Notes: generated by a model not told the origin, from the sequence alone. A stretch of DNA of 64,000 bases from G963662905 sp965230045 (GCA_965230045.1 OZ245940.1:4278001-4342000); one strand, 5' to 3'. Positions 17,158 through 26,321 are shown, counted from the stretch's first letter. Numbers and translations: made by a program.

Positions 17158-18030
17158 ATGAAAAAATTATCATTAGCATTATTAGCAGTAGCCTTAAGCT
17201 GGACAAACCTGATTTTCAGCACATCGGCCATTGGGCAGGAAAAAGAGGAAGGGAAATATAATTTTATTGTATTGCTCGACCTGTCCGACCGTATGCTCAA
17301 CACCCGTCAGGCGGATTTCGACAAAGAAATGATCAAATCCTTTTTCAAACGTTTTGAAGAAATAGCCCGTACACGGTTTTTTATCCGCTCCCACGAAGGT
17401 TTCCATATCAGCATCATCCCGCAATATGGCAGCCCTTTGCAAAGCATGGACTTTGAGGAAAAACTGAATATCCAGCTGGATGTAATAAGTCCTGTAAACA
17501 GGGCTCAGGAAGCCGGGGCTTTCTTTGCAGGATTCGAAAAAGAACTCGACCAGCTTTATGAAAAAGCACGCATAGGAGAAAAAACCTCCGACTATTTTGG
17601 GGTCGATATCTGGTCGTATTTCAACAACAGGCTGTCTTTCGATTTAAAAGATGATGCGCAAAATATTGTCCTGATACTCACCGATGGATATTTTGATTTT
17701 GAGAACCACGAATTTACCAGCAAAAGGCAAAACCGTTTCACTTCCAGCATTTTCCTGAAAAATCTCGATGCAGACTGGCACAAAAAAGCTGAAAGCGAAA
17801 ATTACGGTTACCTGCCTGCGGATTGCGATTTGAGCAATACACAAATTATTGTTGCAGGCATTCATCCCAAAAAGTTGTCGCAAACCGAAGAGCAAAAGCT
17901 CACCTATTTCTGGGAAAAATGGCTCAAAGAAATGAAATGCCCTCAATATACAATACTGCCCATGATGAACCCGCGCCAAATCGCATCCCGTGTATATGCC
18001 GCTACGGCTTTAAACCCGCAAAAACAATAG
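17158..18030 (+). CDS. Exported vWA-like protein
   Basis: A 290-residue protein with a typical Sec signal peptide (MKK, then a hydrophobic stretch to about residue 24 and a small-residue cleavage region around SAIGQ). The mature part starts with a vWA-like strand YNFIVLLDLSDRM, in which the MIDAS is altered to DLSDR, and later has LILTDGYFDF with the third metal Asp. It is thus a periplasmic or lipid-free exported vWA relative, unlike the cytoplasmic vWA gene 2.3 kb upstream. It lies 2 bp before the next gene, so they are an operon. Its function is not known. Confidence 0.65.
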   Translation: MKKLSLALLAVALSWTNLIFSTSAIGQEKEEGKYNFIVLLDLSDRMLNTRQADFDKEMIKSFFKRFEEIARTRFFIRSHEGFHISIIPQYGSPLQSMDFEEKLNIQLDVISPVNRAQEAGAFFAGFEKELDQLYEKARIGEKTSDYFGVDIWSYFNNRLSFDLKDDAQNIVLILTDGYFDFENHEFTSKRQNRFTSSIFLKNLDADWHKKAESENYGYLPADCDLSNTQIIVAGIHPKKLSQTEEQKLTYFWEKWLKEMKCPQYTILPMMNPRQIASRVYAATALNPQKQ

Positions 18031-18032
18031 AA

Positions 18033-18647
18033 ATGAACAGCTTAAAGGAGGAGTTTTATAAATTGCAGGAAGAGAACATTATTGTTGGCACAGAGGATGA
18101 CAATAGCCCGATATGTTTGTACAATGTTTTGGACGGTACAATTAGTACTGACTTTTTCAATAAGTATATCGAATTGTATTATAAAGCCCATGGAATAAAG
18201 GCCGAGAAACTTTGCGCTTTTCCTCGTATTGAATACCAGCGTGTTTTCATGCAGCTACTTTATTGGGTAGAACCTTCAAAACGAAACCTTTGGAAAGGGG
18301 ATGGAAAATGGATTATTGACCTCCATTATACTTTTGGCAAAGCAGAAAACCGGGCTGAAAAGCTCAAACTTTTTGAAAGTGATATGATTCTGCTGATGTT
18401 GCGTGAGCTCAGGTCGATGGCCACAAAAGATGCTGTTATTCGCAATTACCTCAATGACCTGCATGACAATAAGCGAATATCAGAAAACAGAAGGGAAAAA
18501 ATATGCCGGCTGCAACAAAGCAAACGACTGCAAAGGATACTTAATGCCCTGAACAAGAATTGCCAATACACGGATATAGAGTGCCTGATAAAGATGGAAA
18601 ATGAACTATACAGGCAGGTACACCTAAATAATTTCGGATATAATTGA
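18033..18647 (+). CDS. Hypothetical protein, partner of the exported vWA gene
   Basis: A 204-residue soluble, mostly helical protein of no recognised family. The ATG at 18033, two bases after the vWA stop and followed by MNSLKEEFYKLQEENIIVG, is chosen over upstream starts that lie in another frame inside the vWA gene. The C-terminal third is very basic (HDNKRISENRREKICRLQQS), which might contact nucleic acid or a partner. Tight coupling to the vWA gene suggests a shared complex or pathway. It converges on the WYL regulator gene 7 bp away. Confidence 0.6.
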   Translation: MNSLKEEFYKLQEENIIVGTEDDNSPICLYNVLDGTISTDFFNKYIELYYKAHGIKAEKLCAFPRIEYQRVFMQLLYWVEPSKRNLWKGDGKWIIDLHYTFGKAENRAEKLKLFESDMILLMLRELRSMATKDAVIRNYLNDLHDNKRISENRREKICRLQQSKRLQRILNALNKNCQYTDIECLIKMENELYRQVHLNNFGYN

Positions 18648-18654
18648 TGGGAGG

Positions 18655-19638
18655 CTATTTCTTTTCTTCGATTTTTATTTTTAAGTCATCAGGAGCAATA
18701 ACCTTCACTTTGTTACCGTAACTTAAAATGGTGCTTTCAAGTTCATAGTTTGGTATCACACAGATACGCACTTCCAGGTTTCCATCTACTATATTTTGCT
18801 TTTGGCTCGCATGAAGAGGTTTGCTTTGAATATATGGTGCCAATTCTTTTGAAAATAATAATTTAATTTCAATGGGTTCTGATTCTGGCGTGCGCGTAAC
18901 ACCAACAACATCATAAAAGTATTCCTCCCAATCCATATTGCTTTTCTGGTAGTGCTTTGCGGTTTCTTTCATTGAAGTAATCCGGTCTAAAGCCAATGTC
19001 CAGTAATTGTTATCATATTCCTCATGCCTGCCAATTACAAACCAGCGGTTGTTATACTGTTTAAGATAGTAGGGATGAAAATGAAAATCAAAAACCTCAG
19101 GATTTTTATAACCTTGATATTGCAACAAAAAGACCCTTTCATTGATAATCCCATTAAATAGATCCGGCAGTAGGTTTATTCCTTTAAGGTCGATATTGGA
19201 ATCTAAAGAGATAATTTGTTTGTGATGAGGAACGATACCGAGTTTGTTTTCGATAAGAGGGATAATTTCATTTATCCAGGAAAATTGAGGTGCACCGGTA
19301 AAACGGGACAGGATCGAAAGAGCTGAACGTATTTGCTCTGATTCCGTGTTGCTTAGAGGGCTGTTGTTAATGGAGAAGCCTGTGTCCACATAGCGATAAT
19401 ATACTTTTTTTTCAAAGCGATTGCGTTCTAATGGGATGCTCCACCCTTGTTCACTTTCCATATACCGGATATCGTTAAAAAGTGTACGCTCACTAATGCC
19501 TTTATTCCCAGGTTCAAGTTCCCAAATAGCTTTATTGCATTCTTCTATTAAATCCTTCATGAAATACATCCGACCACTATTGCGAAAACAGCGGTCAAGT
19601 GTTTGGTAGCGAATCATTGCATTCTTATTGACTGGCAT
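18655..19638 (-). CDS. WYL-domain HTH transcriptional regulator
   Basis: A 327-residue regulator with an N-terminal winged HTH (about 5-65: MIRYQTLDRCFRN, then ISERTLFNDIRYME), a WYL domain (about 165-225) with PYYLKQYNNRWFVIGRH as the core, and a C-terminal WCX-like domain. WYL regulators of this build (BrxR and CapW types) repress defence operons by binding an inverted repeat and are thought to respond to nucleic-acid-like ligands. It is divergent from the pseudo-methyltransferase kinase, and the perfect palindrome ATTGCAG-N5-CTGCAAT lies between them. It is the obvious candidate to bind the four TGCA-N7-TGCA operators; this is inference. Confidence 0.85.
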   Translation of the reverse strand: MPVNKNAMIRYQTLDRCFRNSGRMYFMKDLIEECNKAIWELEPGNKGISERTLFNDIRYMESEQGWSIPLERNRFEKKVYYRYVDTGFSINNSPLSNTESEQIRSALSILSRFTGAPQFSWINEIIPLIENKLGIVPHHKQIISLDSNIDLKGINLLPDLFNGIINERVFLLQYQGYKNPEVFDFHFHPYYLKQYNNRWFVIGRHEEYDNNYWTLALDRITSMKETAKHYQKSNMDWEEYFYDVVGVTRTPESEPIEIKLLFSKELAPYIQSKPLHASQKQNIVDGNLEVRICVIPNYELESTILSYGNKVKVIAPDDLKIKIEEKK

Positions 19639-19709
19639 ATCTATTTGTTAATTTGAGTTCCTCTATATTTCAAAGTTTAATAACTCTTAAAATTAATACT
19701 TATTTTTGG

Positions 19710-19745
19710 ATTGCAGATAGGCTGCAATACATGGTGTTTATTTTG
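19710..19745 (+). promoter_or_regulatory. Operator copy 3: perfect palindrome before the kinase gene
   Basis: ATTGCAG at 19710-19716 and CTGCAAT at 19722-19728 form a perfect 7-bp inverted repeat, containing TGCA-GATAGGC-TGCA. After 11 bp comes TTATTTTG (19738-19745), a near -7 box. The site lies between the WYL regulator and the kinase gene, so it could control both. Confidence 0.65.
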
Positions 19746-19770
19746 CATGTGTGAAATAAAGAATAGCATC

Positions 19771-22464
19771 ATGACCTTGATCAATTTATTGAAATTATCA
19801 GCAACTTACTATAAGGAATATACAAATTGGAACATAAGAGCAATGGAAATGAATGAGAAAAATACCACAAGGAACAGTAATATAGAAAGTCAATTTTCCA
19901 GTATTGAAGAAAGAGCCTGGTCGAGTATATTGCTAGGTATAAGTAGAGTTGATGATAATGGCTCCTACTTCATCTCATTCTTAGTTATGCTTACTAGAGA
20001 AGGGGTAGTAAAGGACTTTAACAGTCTTCAGAAAGGTGATTTCCGGAAGGAACTTTATGATTCAATTATAAGTAGCAATAGTATTTTTAAAAAACAACTT
20101 ATTGAGCTCCTGCAAATATTTGATGATGAAATTGAGGTTTTTGGAAATTCTGTATTAGATAGAAACTTGTGGAAACTAAGATTTCCTGCTTTTGAAGATC
20201 CAGATTTTAATATAGGTGCTGTAAATATAGAAGATTTTCTTCCGAGGTATCCTTTTAGTCTTAGGCATTCTAATCTAAAACTAAAATACAATGATGCTGG
20301 CTACTCCTCGCCAAAATTAAATAGCAGTTTAGTTGAATTTATTTACAGCTTGGCTGACTTAAATGATCAAGCAGAAATCTTTCAGCCGTATGCGGGAACC
20401 GGTAAAATTATAAATTTCCTAAAAGCTGATCAGAAATATCTGGGGCAGGAGTATGATAAAAGTATTTGTGCAGAAGGCATATTGCGATTAGTATACAATA
20501 AAAAAAAGGGCAATTGGATAATTAATAATAAGGACTCTTTAGTTAGCTGGCCTAGCTTTGAAAGTAAATTTGATCTTGTATTCGCTGCGCCTGAAGGAAG
20601 GGTTTATGATAATAGATTTATACTAAGGCATCAATCTCGAGATATTCTTTCATTGACTGTTCTAAATGGAATAAAGTCTCTGAAGAGCAATGGCAAGTTT
20701 ATTGCTGTATTGCCAGTCACAATTCTATTTAGTGAGGATGAATATGCGCTAAGAAAAATGCTATTAGAGAATGGTCTAATTGACTATATTATTGCTTTAC
20801 CTGCATGGATTGCAAGTGGTTCTATTCTTATGGTTTGCAGTAAGCTCGTGAAGCAAACAAACGGAATAAAACTAATTCATGACCCACATTTTGCCTATGA
20901 ATATGAAGATGAGGGGACATATAGATGTTTTATAGACATACCCAGGATGCTGAAATTAATTAATGGAGAAATAATCGACCGGAATGTTTGTAAGGTTATC
21001 AGTACAACTGAAATCAAAAAGAATGATTATAATCTTCGTTTTGGGAGGTACTTTGATCCTGCATTACCTACACTTAATAAAGGTGAAAGATTTATTAGGC
21101 TTGGTCAGTTACTGAGTTTAGCAGGAAGTGAAACAGGGGCAAACAATAGATATGACTATCAGGTGAAGAAAGTAAGTAATTATGTCCCAACCAACCAAAT
21201 CAAGGCTAAGGCTATTGACTTAGACAACTTAAAACAAAGCCTGCTTGATTTTCGTATTAAAGATTATGATATTAAAGAGGCAGACACAATGTGCTATTTA
21301 ACTCCCATTGAAAAATCAGTATTGTTCATTCCAATGGATAGAGATAGTAGCCTGATACCAACATATTTTGAGTATGATGGAATACCGATATATGAGCTTA
21401 ATAATTCTTCAATATTAGCTTTTGACATTGATCAGAAGCAAGTGGATCTAACTTATCTAGTGAACGAGTTAAATACTTGGTATATAAAAAGGCAGATAAA
21501 CCCACTCAAAGACGAATACGAGGAAAATAATTTTAACATAAGAGACTTTTTGGATGTAAAAATCCGGATTATGCCAATTAAGCGGCAAAAGGAGATTGCG
21601 GCAGAGGCTATAGAGAAGTTAAAAAAAGAGGAGAAAGAGAAAATAAAAAAATCAGATACAGTAGAAAGGCAATTAGGTGGTTTGCGGCATCGAGCCTCGG
21701 GGAGATTATCTGTAATGGATAATGCTCTTTCGGAGGTTGATGAAATCATTGAATTAATTAACGATAAGACTGATAATGATGTGAATGAGCTTAGACCAGA
21801 TGAAGACTCACGAACCCTTAGGGAAAACCTTGATGCGATAAAAAGAAGTTTTACTAGCATTAATAGTTTACTAGAAAAAGTAAATATTGCCAGTAAAGAT
21901 GAGCATACTGATATTGGGTTATATGAATTACTTGAGGAGTATACTCAAGAAATTGAGAGAAAGACCCGAAATGTTAATGATGAAGCCTCTATGTCATTCA
22001 ATGTTAATTTTATCCATGACTTTGGCAAAGAAAATGACATTGATGAGATTAAGATTCATGGATCCAAGGAAGATTTGATAACGCTTTTGGATAACTTTAA
22101 ACAAAATGCCGAGAAGCATGCATTTCATATGGGTGATGATAATAAATTGCAAATAAAATGTAGTCTAATAAAGGAAGATGAACCCAAAGTTCAAATATCT
22201 ATTTCAAATACAGGTAAGCCCCTTCCCAAAAAATTTGTTCTGGAGGATCTGACAACAATCGGTTTTACTTCAGATAAGAAAAAGGGGGATGGTATTGGAG
22301 GACATTGGATTGAAACAATTATAAAAAGCCATGAAGGGTCATTAAGTTTTAAGGATCACTCTAATGAGAATGTGAGAAAATCAAATTTTGTTACTTCTTT
22401 TTGCATAAATTTGCCTGTAAAGCAAATATTGAAGAGAAATAATAAAACACATAAACATGACTGA
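19771..22464 (+). CDS. Histidine kinase fused to a catalytically altered HsdM/HsdS-like methyltransferase module
   Basis: About 897 residues. Residues about 185-365 follow the HsdM-type N6-adenine methyltransferase fold: SAM-site strand IFQPYAGTGK, then KFDLVFAAPEG where active enzymes have NPP[FYW], then KSNGKFIAVLP and a WIASGSILMVCSK strand. Residues about 440-610 look like a type I specificity half (ERFIRLGQLLSL, then MPIKRQKEIA before a long coiled coil). A kinase follows: possible phospho-acceptor His in LGGLRHRASGRLSV (His640), N box LLDNFKQNAEKHA and G box GDGIGG. The start is the ATG at 19771, since the operator and promoter overlap the earlier start. It overlaps the response-regulator gene by 8 bp. 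A DNA-sensing kinase is inferred. Confidence 0.75.
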   Translation: MTLINLLKLSATYYKEYTNWNIRAMEMNEKNTTRNSNIESQFSSIEERAWSSILLGISRVDDNGSYFISFLVMLTREGVVKDFNSLQKGDFRKELYDSIISSNSIFKKQLIELLQIFDDEIEVFGNSVLDRNLWKLRFPAFEDPDFNIGAVNIEDFLPRYPFSLRHSNLKLKYNDAGYSSPKLNSSLVEFIYSLADLNDQAEIFQPYAGTGKIINFLKADQKYLGQEYDKSICAEGILRLVYNKKKGNWIINNKDSLVSWPSFESKFDLVFAAPEGRVYDNRFILRHQSRDILSLTVLNGIKSLKSNGKFIAVLPVTILFSEDEYALRKMLLENGLIDYIIALPAWIASGSILMVCSKLVKQTNGIKLIHDPHFAYEYEDEGTYRCFIDIPRMLKLINGEIIDRNVCKVISTTEIKKNDYNLRFGRYFDPALPTLNKGERFIRLGQLLSLAGSETGANNRYDYQVKKVSNYVPTNQIKAKAIDLDNLKQSLLDFRIKDYDIKEADTMCYLTPIEKSVLFIPMDRDSSLIPTYFEYDGIPIYELNNSSILAFDIDQKQVDLTYLVNELNTWYIKRQINPLKDEYEENNFNIRDFLDVKIRIMPIKRQKEIAAEAIEKLKKEEKEKIKKSDTVERQLGGLRHRASGRLSVMDNALSEVDEIIELINDKTDNDVNELRPDEDSRTLRENLDAIKRSFTSINSLLEKVNIASKDEHTDIGLYELLEEYTQEIERKTRNVNDEASMSFNVNFIHDFGKENDIDEIKIHGSKEDLITLLDNFKQNAEKHAFHMGDDNKLQIKCSLIKEDEPKVQISISNTGKPLPKKFVLEDLTTIGFTSDKKKGDGIGGHWIETIIKSHEGSLSFKDHSNENVRKSNFVTSFCINLPVKQILKRNNKTHKHD

Positions 22465-23635
22465 TAGGCTTAAAGTATTATGGGTAGATGATGAGTGTAA
22501 GGATGAGGATTTTGGATATACTGTTGTGAGATTGGCAAAAAAAGCTGGAATTGAACTAATTGGCTGCAAAAGTGCAGAATCAGCCTTAGAAAAGTTAAAA
22601 AATCCTGCTGATTATGATGCGGTGGTTTTAGATGGGTGGTTTTATGAGAAAGAAAATGATGTAGGTTCATTATCCGCTTCAAAAGATAACGCTTTTCTTC
22701 AGGTTGCAAATAGACTCAGAGAATTACCTGTAAATGAAAATTTACCTTGGGCAATATTATCAGGAAATAAAGATTTTACAGAACAAAAGAAAAGGTATAT
22801 AATAATTTATGGGGAAAAATCTGGTTATGTAGATTTTTTCAATAAAGAATCTAATGATATAAAAAATCTTTGGGAAAAGATAATAGAAGCTGTCGAAGGA
22901 CTTCCTGACACCAAGATAAAAAGAGAGCACCAAAAGGCATTTGAGATGTGTAGGGAGTATTTGGATGAAAAAAGCCCACAAAGATTGTTAAAGGCTATTA
23001 AAAAAGCGGAATGGATTGAGTCTGATATGGATTATACGGATAGCTTTCTCGTCCTCAGAAAAATACTTGAGCAGCTCTTTAAAAAGCTTAACCACATTGG
23101 ATTAATTCCAGACGAGATTTATGATAGTAAAGGTTGGATAAACCCATCATTTGATATTATATCAGACGCGGAAAAAAATGGTTTCAAAATTGAGCAAGGG
23201 TTAATTCATCCAACCATAGGCTTTCTGCTAAAACAATTAAAGCCCGTAACACAAGATGCAGAACATGGTAATAATGAAAAATTAGGGTTAAAAGTTGATG
23301 ACTTTGTGACGAATAGTAAAACACCCTATTTATATAGAAGCTCACTGAATCAGTTGCTTGAGGTTCTGGCGTGGTTTAAAAAATTTATTGATGAGCATCC
23401 GAATAAAGAAGATAATAAGAAGTTGTATGTGAGGGTTGAACCGGAATATATTGGCAAAATTGAAAAAGATAATAATATTTATCATTGCGGACAGTATGTG
23501 CTGTATCCCAAATATGTTGAAGAAAATAATTATAAAATTGGCGATGAAATTGCCATCACTAAATCTAAAGATAACACAAATAAACACACCAAGGAAAGGT
23601 ATCCAAAATATGCGGACAGATTTAATAAATCGTAA
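22457..23635 (+). CDS. Response regulator with REC domain and unrecognised output region
   Basis: A 392-residue protein whose first 130 residues are a receiver domain: acidic pair Asp11/Asp12 (VLWVDDE), phospho-acceptor Asp59 (AVVLDGW), Ser102 (AILSGN) and Lys130 (FFNK). The rest has no familiar DNA-binding output. A helical region around 185-220 (VLRKILEQLFKKLN) recalls linker regions of defence-associated effectors, and the C-terminal 80 residues form a beta-rich, basic segment (YVRVEPEYIGKIEKD). Its ATG overlaps the kinase stop (ATGACTGA), so the pair is translationally coupled and surely a phosphorelay. What it controls is unknown. Confidence 0.8.
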   Translation: MTDRLKVLWVDDECKDEDFGYTVVRLAKKAGIELIGCKSAESALEKLKNPADYDAVVLDGWFYEKENDVGSLSASKDNAFLQVANRLRELPVNENLPWAILSGNKDFTEQKKRYIIIYGEKSGYVDFFNKESNDIKNLWEKIIEAVEGLPDTKIKREHQKAFEMCREYLDEKSPQRLLKAIKKAEWIESDMDYTDSFLVLRKILEQLFKKLNHIGLIPDEIYDSKGWINPSFDIISDAEKNGFKIEQGLIHPTIGFLLKQLKPVTQDAEHGNNEKLGLKVDDFVTNSKTPYLYRSSLNQLLEVLAWFKKFIDEHPNKEDNKKLYVRVEPEYIGKIEKDNNIYHCGQYVLYPKYVEENNYKIGDEIAITKSKDNTNKHTKERYPKYADRFNKS

Positions 23636-23691
23636 TCTAAATAAATTTTTTTGGATGCACGAAATACTGTACGTGGCAAGGAATTTTAAAT

Positions 23692-25086
23692 TCAACAATA
23701 CATACATAACTCCTCTTTAGCCCGTGTAACTGCTGTATATAACCATTGCAAGCGGTCTGAGTTGTGTGGAGTTTCTGAATGGAGTATCACCTGATCCCAT
23801 TCACCGCCCTGTGCCTTATGGGTAGTCATTACATAGCCATATCGGATGTCCAGTGCGTTAAGGTATGGATCGTCCTTTTTGTTTTTCGTTTCCCTGAAGG
23901 TTTTATTGTAGCGATAACGATGGTGCCAAAGATTATGCACTTTTCTGGAATTATCCTCGGGCAAACCTTGAAGCAGATAATCCATATTAAATTTCTTTTG
24001 TACCTGCATTTTTTGGCCATCAAGCTTTTCAAATTCAAATAGTCCGTCAGCAAACCTGAAATCAGATACCTCTTCAATCGTTTCAGGGTAAAACTCAATA
24101 AGCGTACCGGTTTCCCCATTTGGGAAATACGGATCAGTAAAATGAGTTCGGTTCATAATAATCCTCTCACCTGGCACAAGACAATAATTGGGATTATTGA
24201 AAAGTGAAGCCCGTATTTTTGAATTCAAGTGCCTCACTGTTTCGTTCGTCCAGGCAAGACAAACAATATTGTCGTGATCATCTTCGTCAAATAGTGATGT
24301 ATAGTAATCAACAGCCAGGCGCTCATTATACAGTTTCTTGTGTCTGAGGCGACTATGGTGCATGTTGTTATTATCAATGGCATACTTAATCAGATTTGCA
24401 TTGCTAAGAATGTAAGACGAATCCTTTTGACGGTATATTTTTTTTAAGACTGCTTGCTGACCTTTAAGTCCGTATTTCGTTTTAAGATAGTCCGGCGAAA
24501 GTGCCGGTGAGTATTTTTCATTTATAGGTGGCAGCTGATAAGTATCTCCAACAAAAATCAATTTACTGTTTTCAGGACTCTTACGATAGTGTTGAATCAA
24601 ATCTGATAAGAGTGATTTTTTTGAGTAAAATTCAGGACTGTTATTTGTGCGGTCACTTACTAATGATGATTCATCAACTATATAAACTGTTTTTTCGTCA
24701 ATGGTTTCATCTTTTGGGACAAACTCAATGCTGATAAGCTTGCTTTTATTATCAATCCTTTCAATAGGGTAATACAGGTAGCTGTGAAGTGTTTTGGCTA
24801 TTACCCCGGTTTTACTAGATAATATTTTTGCAGACCGTCCGGTTGGGGCAAGCAGTTCAAAAGTGATGCTATTATTCCTTAGGTATTCGGTAAGCGCTCT
24901 CAGTGTGGTAGTTTTTCCGGTGCCTGCAGATCCATTTAATACGAAGAAATCAAGTTCAGGATTATCGCAAAATGCCCCTAGTGAATCCATTACCATTTGC
25001 TGTTCCTGGCTTAATGATCGTACCAGAGGCTTTTGTGGAGCCTCTGGTAAAGCAATTTCCTTGTTTTGAAGGATGATATCAGTCAT
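23692..25086 (-). CDS. RecD-like superfamily 1 helicase
   Basis: A 464-residue SF1 DNA helicase of the RecD/TraI-like type. It has Walker A GSAGTGKTTT (52-61), Walker B YIVDESSLVSD, motif III FVGDTYQLPP and, at the C-terminus, a UvrD_C_2 domain with TTHKAQGGEWDQVIL and YTAVTRAKEEL. There is no N-terminal nuclease, and it is shorter than RecD2. It is last in a four-gene operon (26321 to 23692) with three unknown small proteins and overlaps the preceding gene by 8 bp. It is convergent with the response-regulator gene. Confidence 0.85.
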   Translation of the reverse strand: MTDIILQNKEIALPEAPQKPLVRSLSQEQQMVMDSLGAFCDNPELDFFVLNGSAGTGKTTTLRALTEYLRNNSITFELLAPTGRSAKILSSKTGVIAKTLHSYLYYPIERIDNKSKLISIEFVPKDETIDEKTVYIVDESSLVSDRTNNSPEFYSKKSLLSDLIQHYRKSPENSKLIFVGDTYQLPPINEKYSPALSPDYLKTKYGLKGQQAVLKKIYRQKDSSYILSNANLIKYAIDNNNMHHSRLRHKKLYNERLAVDYYTSLFDEDDHDNIVCLAWTNETVRHLNSKIRASLFNNPNYCLVPGERIIMNRTHFTDPYFPNGETGTLIEFYPETIEEVSDFRFADGLFEFEKLDGQKMQVQKKFNMDYLLQGLPEDNSRKVHNLWHHRYRYNKTFRETKNKKDDPYLNALDIRYGYVMTTHKAQGGEWDQVILHSETPHNSDRLQWLYTAVTRAKEELCMYC

Positions 25087-25543
25087 TTCGCCCGTTCAGT
25101 TTTTTGTTAATAATGCTGTTGAATGCCGATAGTTGATCTGTAACATAGGCTTCCTTAACAATTTCCGAGATTTTTCTCTGTGCGTCATCCCGATCAATCT
25201 CTATGTTATCTTCATTGGCAGCCTGCTTTAAAAAATGAAATAACATGCTTTCTGATTGCTCCATAACATCTTGTTTATCATAAATATGGCAATGAAAAAC
25301 CCTGTCGGCCAGGAGGGCTTTATCTTTGATTGAATATATCTTTATACCATTCAAAAAGCGATATTTGTATCCTATACCAACATCCTCTTTGATAATAATG
25401 CCACCGGCTGTCCTTAATGCATTGAAATAAGTGTTTCCAGCCTGAGAGGTGAAACCATTGGCTACAATAGCATTTTCATGAGCGGAAAACTGTCCTTGTG
25501 TGCTTAATGAGTTAGCGGAAAATAAACTTAATGCTGTTTTCAT
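25079..25543 (-). CDS. Hypothetical protein in the RecD-like helicase operon
   Basis: About 154 residues, no recognised family. The N-terminal part is Ser/Ala/Asn-rich (SLFSANSLSTQGQFSAHENA), the middle has a winged-helix-like pattern (AGNTYFNALRTAGGIIIKED, then GYKYRFLNGIKIYSI), and the C-terminus is charged. The ATG at 25543, behind an A-rich leader, is preferred to one 33 bp upstream that would overlap the previous gene. The stop overlaps the helicase start by 8 bp, so it is a probable helicase partner. Confidence 0.55.
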   Translation of the reverse strand: MKTALSLFSANSLSTQGQFSAHENAIVANGFTSQAGNTYFNALRTAGGIIIKEDVGIGYKYRFLNGIKIYSIKDKALLADRVFHCHIYDKQDVMEQSESMLFHFLKQAANEDNIEIDRDDAQRKISEIVKEAYVTDQLSAFNSIINKKLNGRND

Positions 25544-25565
25544 GTCTTTTGTTTTTTTGTGGTTA

Positions 25566-25874
25566 TTAAATTCCAAGATTTGTTCTTAAATTTTGTGCTG
25601 CTTTTGCCCGCGCCCCCGGGTCAATATTTGTTTTCTTTTGAGCTGAAGGCGAGCCTAATTGTTCAAGAATAATATCTGCGATTATTTTTGAAATGTCTGA
25701 ATTGCTTTTAATCTGAACAGCTTTATCGAGCCTGATCTTTTTTTTAATCTTTTTTGCATCGCGGATATTGATAGAAGTCAGATATGTTTTACTGTTTTTT
25801 CGAGTGTACACCTCTTGCACGTAGAGCATGTCAAGCGGAACAGGTTTTTTGGCGATTATAGTTTCTTCAATCAT
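25566..25874 (-). CDS. Hypothetical small basic protein in the helicase operon
   Basis: 102 residues, Lys/Arg-rich (DAKKIKKKIRLDKAVQIKS) with an Ala-rich basic tail ending in NLRTNLGI. No family is recognised. It lies 12 bp after the previous gene and just before the next, so it is part of the same operon. A nucleic-acid-binding role would suit its charge but is not shown. Confidence 0.5.
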   Translation of the reverse strand: MIEETIIAKKPVPLDMLYVQEVYTRKNSKTYLTSINIRDAKKIKKKIRLDKAVQIKSNSDISKIIADIILEQLGSPSAQKKTNIDPGARAKAAQNLRTNLGI

Positions 25875-25886
25875 TGGCTTGGTGTT

Positions 25887-26321
25887 TTAGTAAATGCTTA
25901 TTCCTATGTTCACAGCCCAATTTAGAATGGCTTTATAGCTCGTTTCATAATATGTGGCCTTGAGCTTCCTGTCCAGAGTTTCATATGCTTCGAGTTCATC
26001 AAACGATTTCCCTTCCTGCTCACAACTATCTCTGAGCATTTCCATTAAACCTTCGAGAACAATTTGCCTCACTTTTTCTCTGGAGTAGAATGTGCGTTGC
26101 TGTAGGCTGATTTCATAAATCAGGTTCTGGTGCTTATCATATACCATTACCGAGCTAAGGATAATGGTAGTATTTCCTTTAGCGATTACTTCAACAATTC
26201 TTAAATCACCAAACTCACGTATTCCATTTATGTAGTTGAATCCTGATTTGGAAAGATGTTCTTTCCTGATTCTTAATCCTGTTTCAAGGTCAGTATTCTG
26301 TATTTTATTTGGTAAACTCAT
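25887..26321 (-). CDS. Hypothetical protein, first gene of the helicase operon
   Basis: 144 residues of alpha/beta character with no recognised domain. It has a beta-rich centre (IVEVIAKGNTTIILSSVMVYD) followed by helices rich in charge. It is divergent from the RtcR-like activator across a 164-bp gap, the arrangement expected if that activator controls this operon. I saw only an imperfect -24/-12-like sequence there. Confidence 0.5.
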   Translation of the reverse strand: MSLPNKIQNTDLETGLRIRKEHLSKSGFNYINGIREFGDLRIVEVIAKGNTTIILSSVMVYDKHQNLIYEISLQQRTFYSREKVRQIVLEGLMEMLRDSCEQEGKSFDELEAYETLDRKLKATYYETSYKAILNWAVNIGISIY

